A stretch of DNA of 5,675 nucleotides from Methanomassiliicoccaceae archaeon (GCA_009780795.1 WQZJ01000077.1:1-5675); one strand, 5' to 3'; numbered from the stretch's first letter, positions 1-5,675 are shown. Numbers and translations: made by a program. The notes: generated by a model from the sequence alone, not told the origin.

Positions 1-5
1 ACGAA

Positions 6-58
6 TGTCCTGAGTCGGTATTGTGTAGTTGTCACAGATGAGCGATTCGCTCAGGACA
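6..58. other. 9-bp inverted repeat with competing inner hairpin
   Basis: TGTCCTGAG at 6-14 is exactly complementary to CTCAGGACA at 50-58. Between the arms, 21-25 can pair with 33-37 (one G-U pair) around a 7-base loop. A second hairpin, GAGCG/CGCTC (40-44 with 48-52), uses part of the right outer arm, so it cannot form together with the complete outer stem. No reading frame of note covers this stretch, and no tRNA T-loop or CCA end is present. It could be a structured RNA, a distal terminator for the leftward transcript or a protein-binding site. The sequence does not decide among these. Confidence 0.35.
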
Positions 59-170
59 CTTCTATCTTACGGCCAGCATATCAAAAATGCACCATGTTCT
101 CAGAGGCTTCTGTCGAACTCAGGCTAAAACTGTATGATCGAGATAATGTCGGCGTACGTCCTCGGATGCA

Positions 171-335
171 TCACATCGGATAGAACGTGTGCAGCAGTAT
201 CACCACAATGGAGAGACCGATGGCAAGACCTATGACGAACTTCGGCGATATCTTGAGGGCCTTGTCGTTCTCCGTGTCGAAATACCTGACGAGACCGGCC
301 TGTTGCTGTATACCGCTGCTTTCCTTCTTTGCCAT
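171..335 (-). CDS. secG: Sec61-beta / SecG preprotein translocase subunit
   Basis: This encodes a 54-residue small subunit of the archaeal Sec61/SecYE-beta translocon, which exports and inserts proteins across the cytoplasmic membrane. The N-terminal half is polar and carries the family-type stretch SSGIQQQAGLVRYFDTEND (residues 6-24). One hydrophobic helix follows at about residues 33-51 and the protein ends four or so residues later. This is the usual tail-anchored layout, with the N-terminus in the cytosol. The frame can be extended upstream to an ATG at 368, adding 11 residues. I chose the ATG at 335 because MAKK is the usual family start and because the TATA box at 356-365 would put the transcription start at about 335, making the extension untranscribed. 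The transcript is probably leaderless. The adhesin-like gene lies upstream on the same strand, separated by a likely terminator and this promoter, so secG appears to be its own unit. Confidence 0.9.
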   Translation of the reverse strand: MAKKESSGIQQQAGLVRYFDTENDKALKISPKFVIGLAIGLSIVVILLHTFYPM

Positions 336-355
336 ATCACTCTCTATCGTGCGAC

Positions 356-365
356 TATATAAAAA
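356..365 (-). promoter_or_regulatory. TATA box of secG
   Basis: On the minus strand this reads TTTTTATATA, a good archaeal TATA box. Its centre is about 25 bases upstream of the ATG at 335, the usual TATA-to-start distance, so transcription should begin at or next to the start codon. Confidence 0.65.
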
Positions 366-416
366 CATTATTGCACGTGCGATGTACGAGCATGTACGCT
401 GACGTCGTGAACGTTC

Positions 417-444
417 AAAAGAAAAAGAGATGGGCCCTTCGGCC
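417..444 (-). terminator. hairpin plus T-tract ending the adhesin-like gene
   Basis: Twelve bases beyond the TGA stop, the minus strand reads GGCC-GAAG-GGCC (444 to 433), then CATCTC and TTTTTCTTTT (426 to 417). Archaeal RNA polymerase terminates mainly at T-rich tracts, so the tract is the stronger evidence. The 4-bp stem is short. The next promoter starts about 50 bases further on, which fits a transcript boundary. Confidence 0.5.
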
Positions 445-455
445 GTTACTTCGGT

Positions 456-2327
456 TCACTTCCTCTTGCCGAAGAGATATGCCCAGGCGCTTATGTTCAC
501 CAGTACACAGATGACGACCAGGAGTATCCAGTTGACATCGAACCCGCTGCGGTCCGCTGACCCTCCGTTGCCTCCGGGACCGTTGCCGTCCCCGGGTTCA
601 AGACCGCCTCCGGGTCCATCCTCAGGAGTGAATGATATCCAAACATTCGAAACGCCGTCCGTGTACGTCAGATATCCCGTCCTCGTGGAAGGTGAGGTAT
701 GATCGCCGGGCCACAGATGGGTCTCCAGGACAGTTCCGCCGCTGTTACGGCATAATATGATGTACATGCATCCGTCGCCGCTGATGCTCAAACCGCCCGC
801 AGTAACGTCCGACCACGCCTCCACGAAGATGCCGAAGCTTTCGTCGCCGTTCACGGTCACAATGCCGTCGACCGCGATCACGGTGTCGTACGCGGCGCAT
901 ATGCCGTAGCTGTTGTCACCGATCATCGTCAGATCCCCGCTTATGACAATATCAATATCCCCCACGGCGAATATCCCGTAACCGTATGCACCGTTCACCG
1001 TCACGTTACCGTTGACATTGATCGTCGCCTCGCTTGCGGCGAATATCCCGTAACCGTATGCACCGTTTATGATCACATTACCGTTGACAACGGTATCCAC
1101 GCCTCCGACGGCGAATATGCCGATGCCGAAGAAGTCTGTGGTTATGTTCCCGTTAACGGTAACATTCGCTGTACCCAATATATGGATGCCGTTGCTGAAG
1201 AAGCCTACCGTTACGTCCCCGGTGACGGTGACGCGGGATGAACTTTGGGCTTGAACGCCGCTGCTCCCGACGCCGGCCGTTATGTTACCCGTGACGGTGG
1301 CCTCGGCCGTGTTCCGGCTGTATATACCCAGGCTGTCATCGCCTACGGTTATGTCGCCGTTGACCACGACCACGGCCGTTCTCAGTATCTCTATGCCGTA
1401 GCTCTCGTCGCCGATCGTTATGTTACCCGTGACGATAACGTTCGCCGTATCAGTCGCATAGATGCCGCACCCTTCGTTCCCGTTCACCGTCATGTTGCCG
1501 TCAACGAAGACCTTACTCAAAGAATTCGCATCGATACCGCGCGCCTTGTTGCCGCTTACGGCGACATTACCATTGACGGTGACCTCGGCAGATGCCAGGG
1601 TACGAACGCCGTTGCTCCCGGGGCCGCCTGTGATCATCATGTTACCATTGACGGTGACGTTCGTGGAAGAATATGCATGAACACCGCAGCCCCTTCCGCT
1701 GCTCTCGATAACTATGTCACCGTTGACGGTGACCTTGCTCGTTGAATGATTGGTGTTCACACCCTCTCCCTCATTGCAAATGAGTGTGATATTGCCGTTG
1801 ACGGTGACCTCGGCAGAATCTTGGGTGTACACACCTATGCTGATGCCCAATCCGCTCTTTAAGGTGATATCGGCGTCCGCAGTGACGACGGCGGTCTTTT
1901 CCGCCCAGATGCCGGACAGACCATTTTCAACGTATATCGTCCCTTCTCCTATTACGCTGAGGTTACCTCCCTTTACGATGATCCCGGCACCTTTATCGCT
2001 CGGGACGAATCTCAGCTCATGGCCGTCCAGGTCTATTGTTATGTCAATACCGTCGACCGTGAAGGTGTCATAGCATATGACATCAGACATAAGTCTTATG
2101 ATATCGCCGTCACCAAGCACCGTACCGCCGTTCAGCAGGGCCTTTATGTTCACGTAGGTCTCGTCCGAACCTATTTGATATACAGTTCCGTCTCCAATGT
2201 ATGCGTTGTCATCCGGCATCGTTTCGCTGTCCGTTGTGATCAGCGTGAACACAGTGAACACTAGCACCGCCGCGAGCGCCAGCGTCATAAATGTGTGTCC
2301 TCCATTTTTTGTATCGTACTTCCTCAT
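456..2327 (-). CDS. adhesin-like beta-helix surface protein, membrane-anchored
   Basis: A 623-residue predicted exported protein. Residues 13-30 are a hydrophobic signal peptide or anchor after a basic start (MRKYDTK). No lipobox cysteine follows. Residues about 50-135 resemble the entry region of many beta-helix proteins (ALLNGGTVLGDGDIIRL, then ITIDLDGHEL). Residues 139-516 hold about 16 coils of 23-26 residues, each with a GI/GV turn and most with a VTVNGN(I/V)T-like strand. Residues 517-568 look like a C-terminal cap. A Gly/Pro-rich linker (569-590) leads to a membrane helix (about 600-619) and a basic GKRK end. The fold, a right-handed parallel beta-helix outside the cell, is inferred from this periodicity. 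The binding partner is unknown. Such proteins are called adhesin-like in gut methanogens. No catalytic motif was recognised. The start at 2327 has a GGTGAT site five bases upstream. The gene has its own promoter and terminator. Confidence 0.85.
   Translation of the reverse strand: MRKYDTKNGGHTFMTLALAAVLVFTVFTLITTDSETMPDDNAYIGDGTVYQIGSDETYVNIKALLNGGTVLGDGDIIRLMSDVICYDTFTVDGIDITIDLDGHELRFVPSDKGAGIIVKGGNLSVIGEGTIYVENGLSGIWAEKTAVVTADADITLKSGLGISIGVYTQDSAEVTVNGNITLICNEGEGVNTNHSTSKVTVNGDIVIESSGRGCGVHAYSSTNVTVNGNMMITGGPGSNGVRTLASAEVTVNGNVAVSGNKARGIDANSLSKVFVDGNMTVNGNEGCGIYATDTANVIVTGNITIGDESYGIEILRTAVVVVNGDITVGDDSLGIYSRNTAEATVTGNITAGVGSSGVQAQSSSRVTVTGDVTVGFFSNGIHILGTANVTVNGNITTDFFGIGIFAVGGVDTVVNGNVIINGAYGYGIFAASEATINVNGNVTVNGAYGYGIFAVGDIDIVISGDLTMIGDNSYGICAAYDTVIAVDGIVTVNGDESFGIFVEAWSDVTAGGLSISGDGCMYIILCRNSGGTVLETHLWPGDHTSPSTRTGYLTYTDGVSNVWISFTPEDGPGGGLEPGDGNGPGGNGGSADRSGFDVNWILLVVICVLVNISAWAYLFGKRK
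780..1913 (-). repeat. coding repeat array, about 16 beta-helix coils
   Basis: Conserved Gly-Ile/Val pairs fall at residues 139, 165, 189, 215, 240, 264, 288, 311, 334, 357, 380, 403, 427, 451, 475 and 499. The spacing is 24-26 in the first six intervals, exactly 23 in the next five and exactly 24 in the last four. The DNA is repetitive too: TTGACGGTGACCTCGGCAGA occurs on the plus strand at 1573-1592 and 1798-1817, 225 bases (75 codons, three coils) apart. Confidence 0.85.
965..1067 (-). repeat. 31-bp perfect direct repeat, one coil apart
   Basis: Positions 965-995 and 1037-1067 are identical over 31 bases and offset by 72 bases, exactly 24 codons. Both encode NGAYGYGIFA (residues 421-430 and 445-454). 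Identity at third codon positions points to a recent tandem duplication or gene conversion of one coil rather than selection on protein sequence alone. Confidence 0.9.
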
Positions 2328-2332
2328 TCGTT

Positions 2333-2338
2333 ATCACC
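2333..2338 (-). promoter_or_regulatory. ribosome-binding site GGTGAT of the adhesin-like gene
   Basis: GGTGAT lies five bases before the ATG at 2327 and matches the complement of the archaeal 16S rRNA 3' end (GGAGGTGATC). It fixes the start at the first methionine rather than the internal Met14. Confidence 0.65.
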
Positions 2339-2340
2339 GA

Positions 2341-2370
2341 CAGTCACAACAGATCTGTCTGCGGTGACTG
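2341..2370. promoter_or_regulatory. nested palindrome in the adhesin leader (possible operator or RNA hairpin)
   Basis: CAGTCAC at 2341-2347 and GTGACTG at 2364-2370 are a perfect 7-bp inverted repeat. Inside it lies the perfect 10-bp palindrome ACAGATCTGT (2349-2358). The element sits between the TATA-like sequences and the ribosome-binding site, close to where transcription should begin. It could be a repressor site or a leader hairpin whose base is three to eight bases from the GGTGAT. Both symmetries are seen in the sequence; the regulatory role is inferred. Confidence 0.5.
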
Positions 2371-2373
2371 GTA

Positions 2374-2405
2374 GTTTATTAAATATCTATTATATATAGT
2401 ATACT
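2374..2405 (-). promoter_or_regulatory. AT-rich TATA promoter of the adhesin-like gene
   Basis: The minus strand has two TATA-like cores, CTATATATAATAG (centre about 2393) and ATATTTAATAAAC (centre about 2380). They predict starts near 2368 or 2355, giving a leader of roughly 28-41 bases. An 8-bp palindrome, AGTATACT (2398-2405), borders the upstream side. Which core is used cannot be told from sequence. Confidence 0.55.
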
Positions 2406-2484
2406 AAACAAGGGTAAAGGATAGACACGCGATATCACAGTATCTGCGTCTTTTCTGTAGAATATACTCAATGACTAAGCCGTG

Positions 2485-2513
2485 AAAAGAATAAAGGAAG
2501 AGGCCTCTCGGCC
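2485..2513 (-). terminator. hairpin plus pyrimidine/T-rich tract ending the DUF4139 gene
   Basis: Three bases after the stop codon the minus strand reads GGCC-GAGA-GGCC (2513 to 2502), a 4-bp stem with a GNRA-type loop. TCTTCCTTTATTCTTTT follows (2501 to 2485). The layout copies the one behind the adhesin-like gene. Confidence 0.5.
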
Positions 2514-2516
2514 GTT

Positions 2517-4049
2517 TCAATCCAGATATACCAGACCACTTTTCGGATACGTCACCTGATACTTCAGGACCTTTTTGACCGAGCCTCCGGCAGAAATGTC
2601 CAGTGTCCATGTCAGGATGCCCGTCTCCTTCACAAGTTCAGCGCCGGAGATGTCCATCGGCTCCACGGCCACGGCATTGTTGACGGAGACCGGCAGCTGA
2701 TCCATCAGTTTCATCTTGATGTCCCTGCTCTTCGTGTTCCTTACGGTGATGATCCACTCGCGCAGTGCCTTCTGATTCATGCCGATCATACTCTTGCCGG
2801 CCATATCGTTCCCTCTCTCACGAGTGACGATAACACCTTTGTCCCTTCCGAGGGATATCTCCATGCCGTCGTCCGCGGTCGCAGGGTCAAGATATGTCTT
2901 CCCGACGTATTCGTTGCCGTGGAATATACTGACGTCCCCGCTGAGGAGATTCAGTTTCTCCCATCCTCTTATCTCGGCGACGAGGAACACATCCGTGTCA
3001 AGTCTGCCGGCACAGTAGTGGAACACATTTGCCTCAAGGACGTGTTTTGATATCTCCACTTTGCTCGGTCTGTCGGACGATCTGATGCTCAGCACCGCAG
3101 GGAGCGTGAACTCTACGGTCGTCTGCTGTTCCATCACGTACGCCTGAACTTCCGCATCATATTCAGCGACGCATGGGACAGCCTCGCATAATATGGGTTC
3201 ATCGTGCCTTGATCTTGACATCGCCATACGTGCCGCCGGTTTGTAAGGTACGGCAAGGTCGATGTACCACGGGTGCACGACAGGCTGTCTGTTCCCGAGC
3301 ACGGGATTCCCTGTTGATAATCTCACCCTCACATCGTTCCAGTCCTCGCCGGTGCTCTGAACGATGCTTCCTTTCATGCTGAGCGAGACCGGACCGCCCG
3401 TCTCGTTCATCCTGATCTCATGATAAGGTGTCCAGAATGCGCCGTTGACGAAATATGATACTACGATCTCGGCCTCCCCGGCGCTCTCGGAATAGAATTC
3501 CGTTACGATCTTGCCTGAGTATCTGACATCATTAGCCGGGAAGCTGCCCATCTCTATGGTTATTCTCTCCAGTTCCTCATTGAGCTCCTCCAAGCGTATC
3601 TCGGATGCCATCTTGGCGAGACCGACCTCATGCCTCCTTTCTACGAAATATCTCTCAGCGTCCTTCAGGTCGCTCAGTACGGCACCCGAATCCCCGCCTA
3701 TCTTGCTGTTCCAGTTCAGGAAGTTCTCCTCGTATGCGAGAGTGTCAAGCTTGCACTCTTCTTTCTTCTTTTGTGCCTTCACATCATCGGATCTCATCCT
3801 GAGCTTATCGATATCCTTGCTGACAGTCGGCTCAGCGAAACTATCGATCTCAAAATCAGCGGAGATCAGAGTACCGCCGCTTTCGATCGAGGCGTTTATG
3901 CTCTCCGGCCTGACGTCCCGGGGAAGGCCCGTGAACACCGTGGTGTTCTTTCCCGCCGACGTATCGATGATCATCCTGCGTTTTATCTCCGCACCGCGGA
4001 GGAATATCCTTACTTCCTCCACTACGGACACTGCGTTCTTGTTGGCCAT
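2517..4049 (-). CDS. DUF4139 (MuiA-like) protein of unknown function
   Basis: A 510-residue protein with the architecture of the DUF4140-DUF4139 family, some of whose bacterial members are named mucoidy inhibitor A. The N-terminal domain (about 8-70) has the family pattern VRIFLRGAEIKRR, then TTVFTGLPRDVRPESI. Two charged helical segments (about 75-105 and 125-168) are probably a coiled coil. The DUF4139 domain runs from about 178 to the end, with VSYFVNGAFWTPYHEIRM (197-214), GEDWNDVRVRLSTGNP (234-249), a loose linker (253-310), TTVEFTLP (310-317) and the closing LKYQVTYPKSGLVYLD (495-510). I see no signal peptide, membrane helix or catalytic motif, so it is probably cytosolic. The start at 4049 is supported by AGGTG five bases upstream. 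The gene follows trmG10 after 65 bases with no T-tract, so read-through from it is plausible; a weak TATA-like GATTAAAGA lies at 4082-4090. Family assignment is firm but function is not known. Confidence 0.85.
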   Translation of the reverse strand: MANKNAVSVVEEVRIFLRGAEIKRRMIIDTSAGKNTTVFTGLPRDVRPESINASIESGGTLISADFEIDSFAEPTVSKDIDKLRMRSDDVKAQKKKEECKLDTLAYEENFLNWNSKIGGDSGAVLSDLKDAERYFVERRHEVGLAKMASEIRLEELNEELERITIEMGSFPANDVRYSGKIVTEFYSESAGEAEIVVSYFVNGAFWTPYHEIRMNETGGPVSLSMKGSIVQSTGEDWNDVRVRLSTGNPVLGNRQPVVHPWYIDLAVPYKPAARMAMSRSRHDEPILCEAVPCVAEYDAEVQAYVMEQQTTVEFTLPAVLSIRSSDRPSKVEISKHVLEANVFHYCAGRLDTDVFLVAEIRGWEKLNLLSGDVSIFHGNEYVGKTYLDPATADDGMEISLGRDKGVIVTRERGNDMAGKSMIGMNQKALREWIITVRNTKSRDIKMKLMDQLPVSVNNAVAVEPMDISGAELVKETGILTWTLDISAGGSVKKVLKYQVTYPKSGLVYLD

Positions 4050-4054
4050 GATAA

Positions 4055-4059
4055 CACCT
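4055..4059 (-). promoter_or_regulatory. ribosome-binding site AGGTG of the DUF4139 gene
   Basis: AGGTG lies five bases before the ATG at 4049, the same GGTG core and spacing used by the adhesin-like gene. It supports that start. Confidence 0.5.
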
Positions 4060-4114
4060 AGGTCATGTAGCGCCCGGAGGTCTTTAATCTATCGTTCGCT
4101 GCCGCCGTGCGACA

Positions 4115-5107
4115 TCAACGCTTGAAAAATATGTGATAATGCCGGGAGAGGGAACCGTGCACCCTCTGGACGAAGACATCCTCTTTTCTTATCTCTTCCG
4201 TTGATATCTCATACGGCAGGACGATCGTTGCCTTTCCTCCCGTCTTCAGACATTCACCGACGGATGACACGCAACGACGGTGTATGCTCATCACGTCCTC
4301 TCCTCCGGTGCGTGTCGATCTCCCGTACGGCGGATCAGTGACCACAGCATCCACGCCGGCGAACCTTTTTGCTATCTCACCTATGTCGATGACATCGCTG
4401 TCATACAGTCTCAGGCCGTAGTGCTCCATGTTCTCCGCACATCCGGCCACCATCCTGTCGTCTATGTCGGAGGCGATGACCCTCATTCCCATGGAGGCAG
4501 CCTCCAGAACGATCCCTCCGGTGCCGCAGAACGGATCGAGTACCATATCTCCTTTCTTGGCACCAGAGAGGTTGATCGATGCCCGCGCGTATCGAGGATG
4601 CAGTGATATCGGGGAGAAGAACGGTCTTTCGGCCACCTTCCTCGTTTCGAACTGCTCCGTGTCTATGTCAGCGTCACACAGGAACACGTGTATCCTGTCG
4701 GATATGAGCACCCTTACTTCCGTGTCCGGGTCCTTGAGAGATACATCGTTCTTCCTTGAGAGCGCCTTCCCCAATTTTCTGGTGATGTCCTGTGAGTCCG
4801 CCTCGGGCAACATGCCCTCGAACCTTCTGGCACGTACTGCAAAGGTTCCTTCGGGTATCTCAATCTCGCTGAACCCGTCCGTTTTGTCGGTGTCGAACGA
4901 GCCAAGATATCTGCCCACCCGCCTGGTAAGGGCGATCCTCTCCGCGATGTTTCGGAATACATTGTCATCAAACGCGGCGACGGCGTAACCGGGGCCGTGC
5001 CCGATGTTGCAAACCGATGCCGTCTCGACGCTCACGCACGCTTTCGCCTCTGCAACGGGCATCGTCGGGTGTTCGCCCGACAGTTCAAAGAAGTATTCGT
5101 TGATCAT
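4115..5107 (-). CDS. trmG10: tRNA (guanine(10)-N2)-methyltransferase, Trm-G10/Trm11 family
   Basis: A SAM-dependent enzyme that methylates the exocyclic N2 of G10 in tRNA, giving m2G or m2,2G. In the 330-residue form chosen here, the THUMP tRNA-binding region is about 40-145, closing with a KDPDTEVRVLI stretch typical of THUMP. A linker, RPFFSPISLHPRYARASINL (161-180), is characteristic of the Trm11/Trm-G10 family. The Rossmann methyltransferase domain has motif I VLDPFCGTGG (189-198), the acidic SAM-ribose position ASDID (212-216) and motif IV DPPYG (258-262), the signature of N2-guanine methyltransferases. All key motifs are intact and the length is normal. The start at 5107 gives MINEYFFELSGEHP, the usual family N-terminus, and has GGGTGTG a few bases upstream. 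An ATG at 5125 would add six residues and overlap the upstream stop as ATGA. The gene is almost certainly co-transcribed with arcS. Confidence 0.92.
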   Translation of the reverse strand: MINEYFFELSGEHPTMPVAEAKACVSVETASVCNIGHGPGYAVAAFDDNVFRNIAERIALTRRVGRYLGSFDTDKTDGFSEIEIPEGTFAVRARRFEGMLPEADSQDITRKLGKALSRKNDVSLKDPDTEVRVLISDRIHVFLCDADIDTEQFETRKVAERPFFSPISLHPRYARASINLSGAKKGDMVLDPFCGTGGIVLEAASMGMRVIASDIDDRMVAGCAENMEHYGLRLYDSDVIDIGEIAKRFAGVDAVVTDPPYGRSTRTGGEDVMSIHRRCVSSVGECLKTGGKATIVLPYEISTEEIRKEDVFVQRVHGSLSRHYHIFFKR

Positions 5108-5110
5108 GAC

Positions 5111-5125
5111 ACACCCGGCCGTCAT
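5111..5125 (-). promoter_or_regulatory. arcS-trmG10 junction: ATGA overlap and internal ribosome-binding site
   Basis: On the minus strand, ATG (5125-5123) overlaps the arcS stop TGA (5124-5122). GGGTGTG (5117-5111) follows, three bases before the second ATG (5107). Either a coupled start at 5125 or a ribosome-binding start at 5107 is possible. The second matches the GGTG motifs used elsewhere in the window and the family N-terminus. Confidence 0.5.
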
Positions 5126-5675
5126 TTCGCCTTATGGCGCACCTTCACGGCGATCCCTCTCCTGAGGTCCTCCATCTCCGCTCCGGACATCGCGGCCACA
5201 CCGACCGCCCTGACGGTGCCGTTGGTCATGACGATGACCTCGTCACCTGTCCTGATGTCACGGTCGGCCTTCAAGACGCCCACAGCGAAAAGATTGCCCT
5301 TCATCTCGAAATCCTGCATCTCCACCACGTTCCTCCCGGCGCCGGCAAGTATCTCCGCCCCGTCGATCGTGAGCGAGACCATGCCCCTTTCGGGAGTGAG
5401 CATGCCCAGCTGCTTTTTACCGGAATGGAATTTCCAGTAAGGGAACTTACCGGTGACGTCGGCACCATCCATGAGCGCATCCGCCGTTCCTCCGCCGAAC
5501 TGGAATCTCAGGACCGACCGCATATTCTCCCGTCTGTCCGTGTGATATCCACATCTCTCCATCCCTTCCGCCGCATCGCGCACAGCATTCTCTAGGTTCT
5601 TCAGTGATGCCAGCGATACGGGATCTCCGATGCACGTCTCCGTGAGGTCGGTAAGTTCCCTTATTAGGTCGGTGG
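5122..5675 (-). CDS. arcS: archaeosine synthase alpha subunit, C-terminal part (5' end outside window)
   Basis: The frame is open to the right edge, so only the last 183 residues are visible; the GTG at 5583 is internal and not the true start. Visible residues about 50-113 have the pattern RFQFGGGTADAL, KFPYWKF, KKQLGMLTPERGMVSLTIDGAE, which I associate with ArcS. A PUA RNA-binding domain follows (about 114-183), with NLFAVGVLKADRDIRTGDEVIV and the closing MSGAEMEDLRRGIAVKVRH. ArcS works with preQ0 placed at G15 of archaeal tRNA by ArcTGT, on the way to archaeosine (G+). The catalytic part is not in the window. ArcTGT has related C-terminal domains and is the main alternative. The gene directly precedes trmG10, another tRNA-modifying enzyme acting near the D-arm, which fits. 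Confidence 0.75.
   Translation of the reverse strand, partial: TDLIRELTDLTETCIGDPVSLASLKNLENAVRDAAEGMERCGYHTDRRENMRSVLRFQFGGGTADALMDGADVTGKFPYWKFHSGKKQLGMLTPERGMVSLTIDGAEILAGAGRNVVEMQDFEMKGNLFAVGVLKADRDIRTGDEVIVMTNGTVRAVGVAAMSGAEMEDLRRGIAVKVRHKAK

Noticed and set aside
100..125. GTTCGA on the minus strand, resembling a tRNA T-loop
   Set aside because: The flanking bases do not form a T-stem (CTGAG against GAAGC), and no acceptor or anticodon arm can be placed.
965..1067. Two 31-bp identical repeats with a 41-base gap, CRISPR-like in size
   Set aside because: There are only two copies, both in frame inside a protein repeat with a 24-codon period, and the gap encodes the same kind of coil.
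1245..1745. Plus-strand open frame of 166 codons with repeats, opposite the beta-helix gene
   Set aside because: Its periodicity is only the complement of the coil repeats. It has no signal peptide or recognisable domain, and the minus-strand frame is far longer and coherent.
2404..2610. Minus-strand 68-codon frame overlapping the end of the DUF4139 gene
   Set aside because: It overlaps the real gene in another frame and covers its terminator. The translation shows no domain and there is no ribosome-binding site I would trust.
3511..4125. Plus-strand open frame of 204 codons opposite the DUF4139 gene
   Set aside because: The serine/leucine-rich translation is typical of an antisense shadow. 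The opposite strand encodes a recognisable full-length family protein.
5447..5635. Minus-strand 62-codon frame inside the arcS region
   Set aside because: It is an alternative frame of arcS. The arcS frame continues unbroken to the window edge with family-like sequence.

Overview
The window looks like a piece of archaeal chromosome, most likely euryarchaeal and of Thermoplasmatota/Methanomassiliicoccales type. The lineage is an inference. It rests on a tail-anchored Sec61-beta, an archaeosine synthase C-terminus with a PUA domain, a THUMP-type Trm-G10 methyltransferase, TATA-box promoters, GGTG/GGTGAT ribosome-binding sites and T-rich terminators. No bacterial promoter, rRNA, tRNA, IS element or CRISPR array was seen.

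All five genes lie on the minus strand, so the window is transcribed from right to left. At the right edge is the 3' part of a gene I call arcS (archaeosine synthase alpha subunit; its 5' end is outside the window). It runs directly into trmG10, a tRNA guanine-10 N2-methyltransferase. The ArcS stop and one candidate trmG10 start share an ATGA overlap, but a start 18 bases further in has a better ribosome-binding site. After 65 bases with no terminator comes a 510-residue DUF4139 (MuiA-like) protein of unknown function. It ends at a GGCC hairpin followed by a T-rich tract.

A 190-base intergenic region follows, holding a TATA-rich promoter, a nested palindrome and a strong GGTGAT site. These drive a 623-residue surface protein with an N-terminal signal/anchor, a beta-helix of about 16 coils, a Gly/Pro linker and a C-terminal membrane anchor. 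This adhesin-like gene ends at a second GGCC hairpin/T-tract. Last comes the short secG (Sec61-beta) gene with its own TATA box placed for a leaderless transcript. The left 170 bases have no gene I can support, but contain a 9-bp inverted repeat with a competing inner hairpin.

Functionally the window has a tRNA-modification pair acting on the tRNA D-arm region (G15 and G10), a translocon subunit, a likely Sec-exported surface protein and one uncharacterised protein. Most of it is ordinary archaeal housekeeping. The parts worth a second look are the adhesin-like gene (repeat architecture, regularly spaced N-glycosylation sequons, recent coil duplication), its palindromic leader, and the neighbouring DUF4139 gene. 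I did not find a clearly new multi-gene system.
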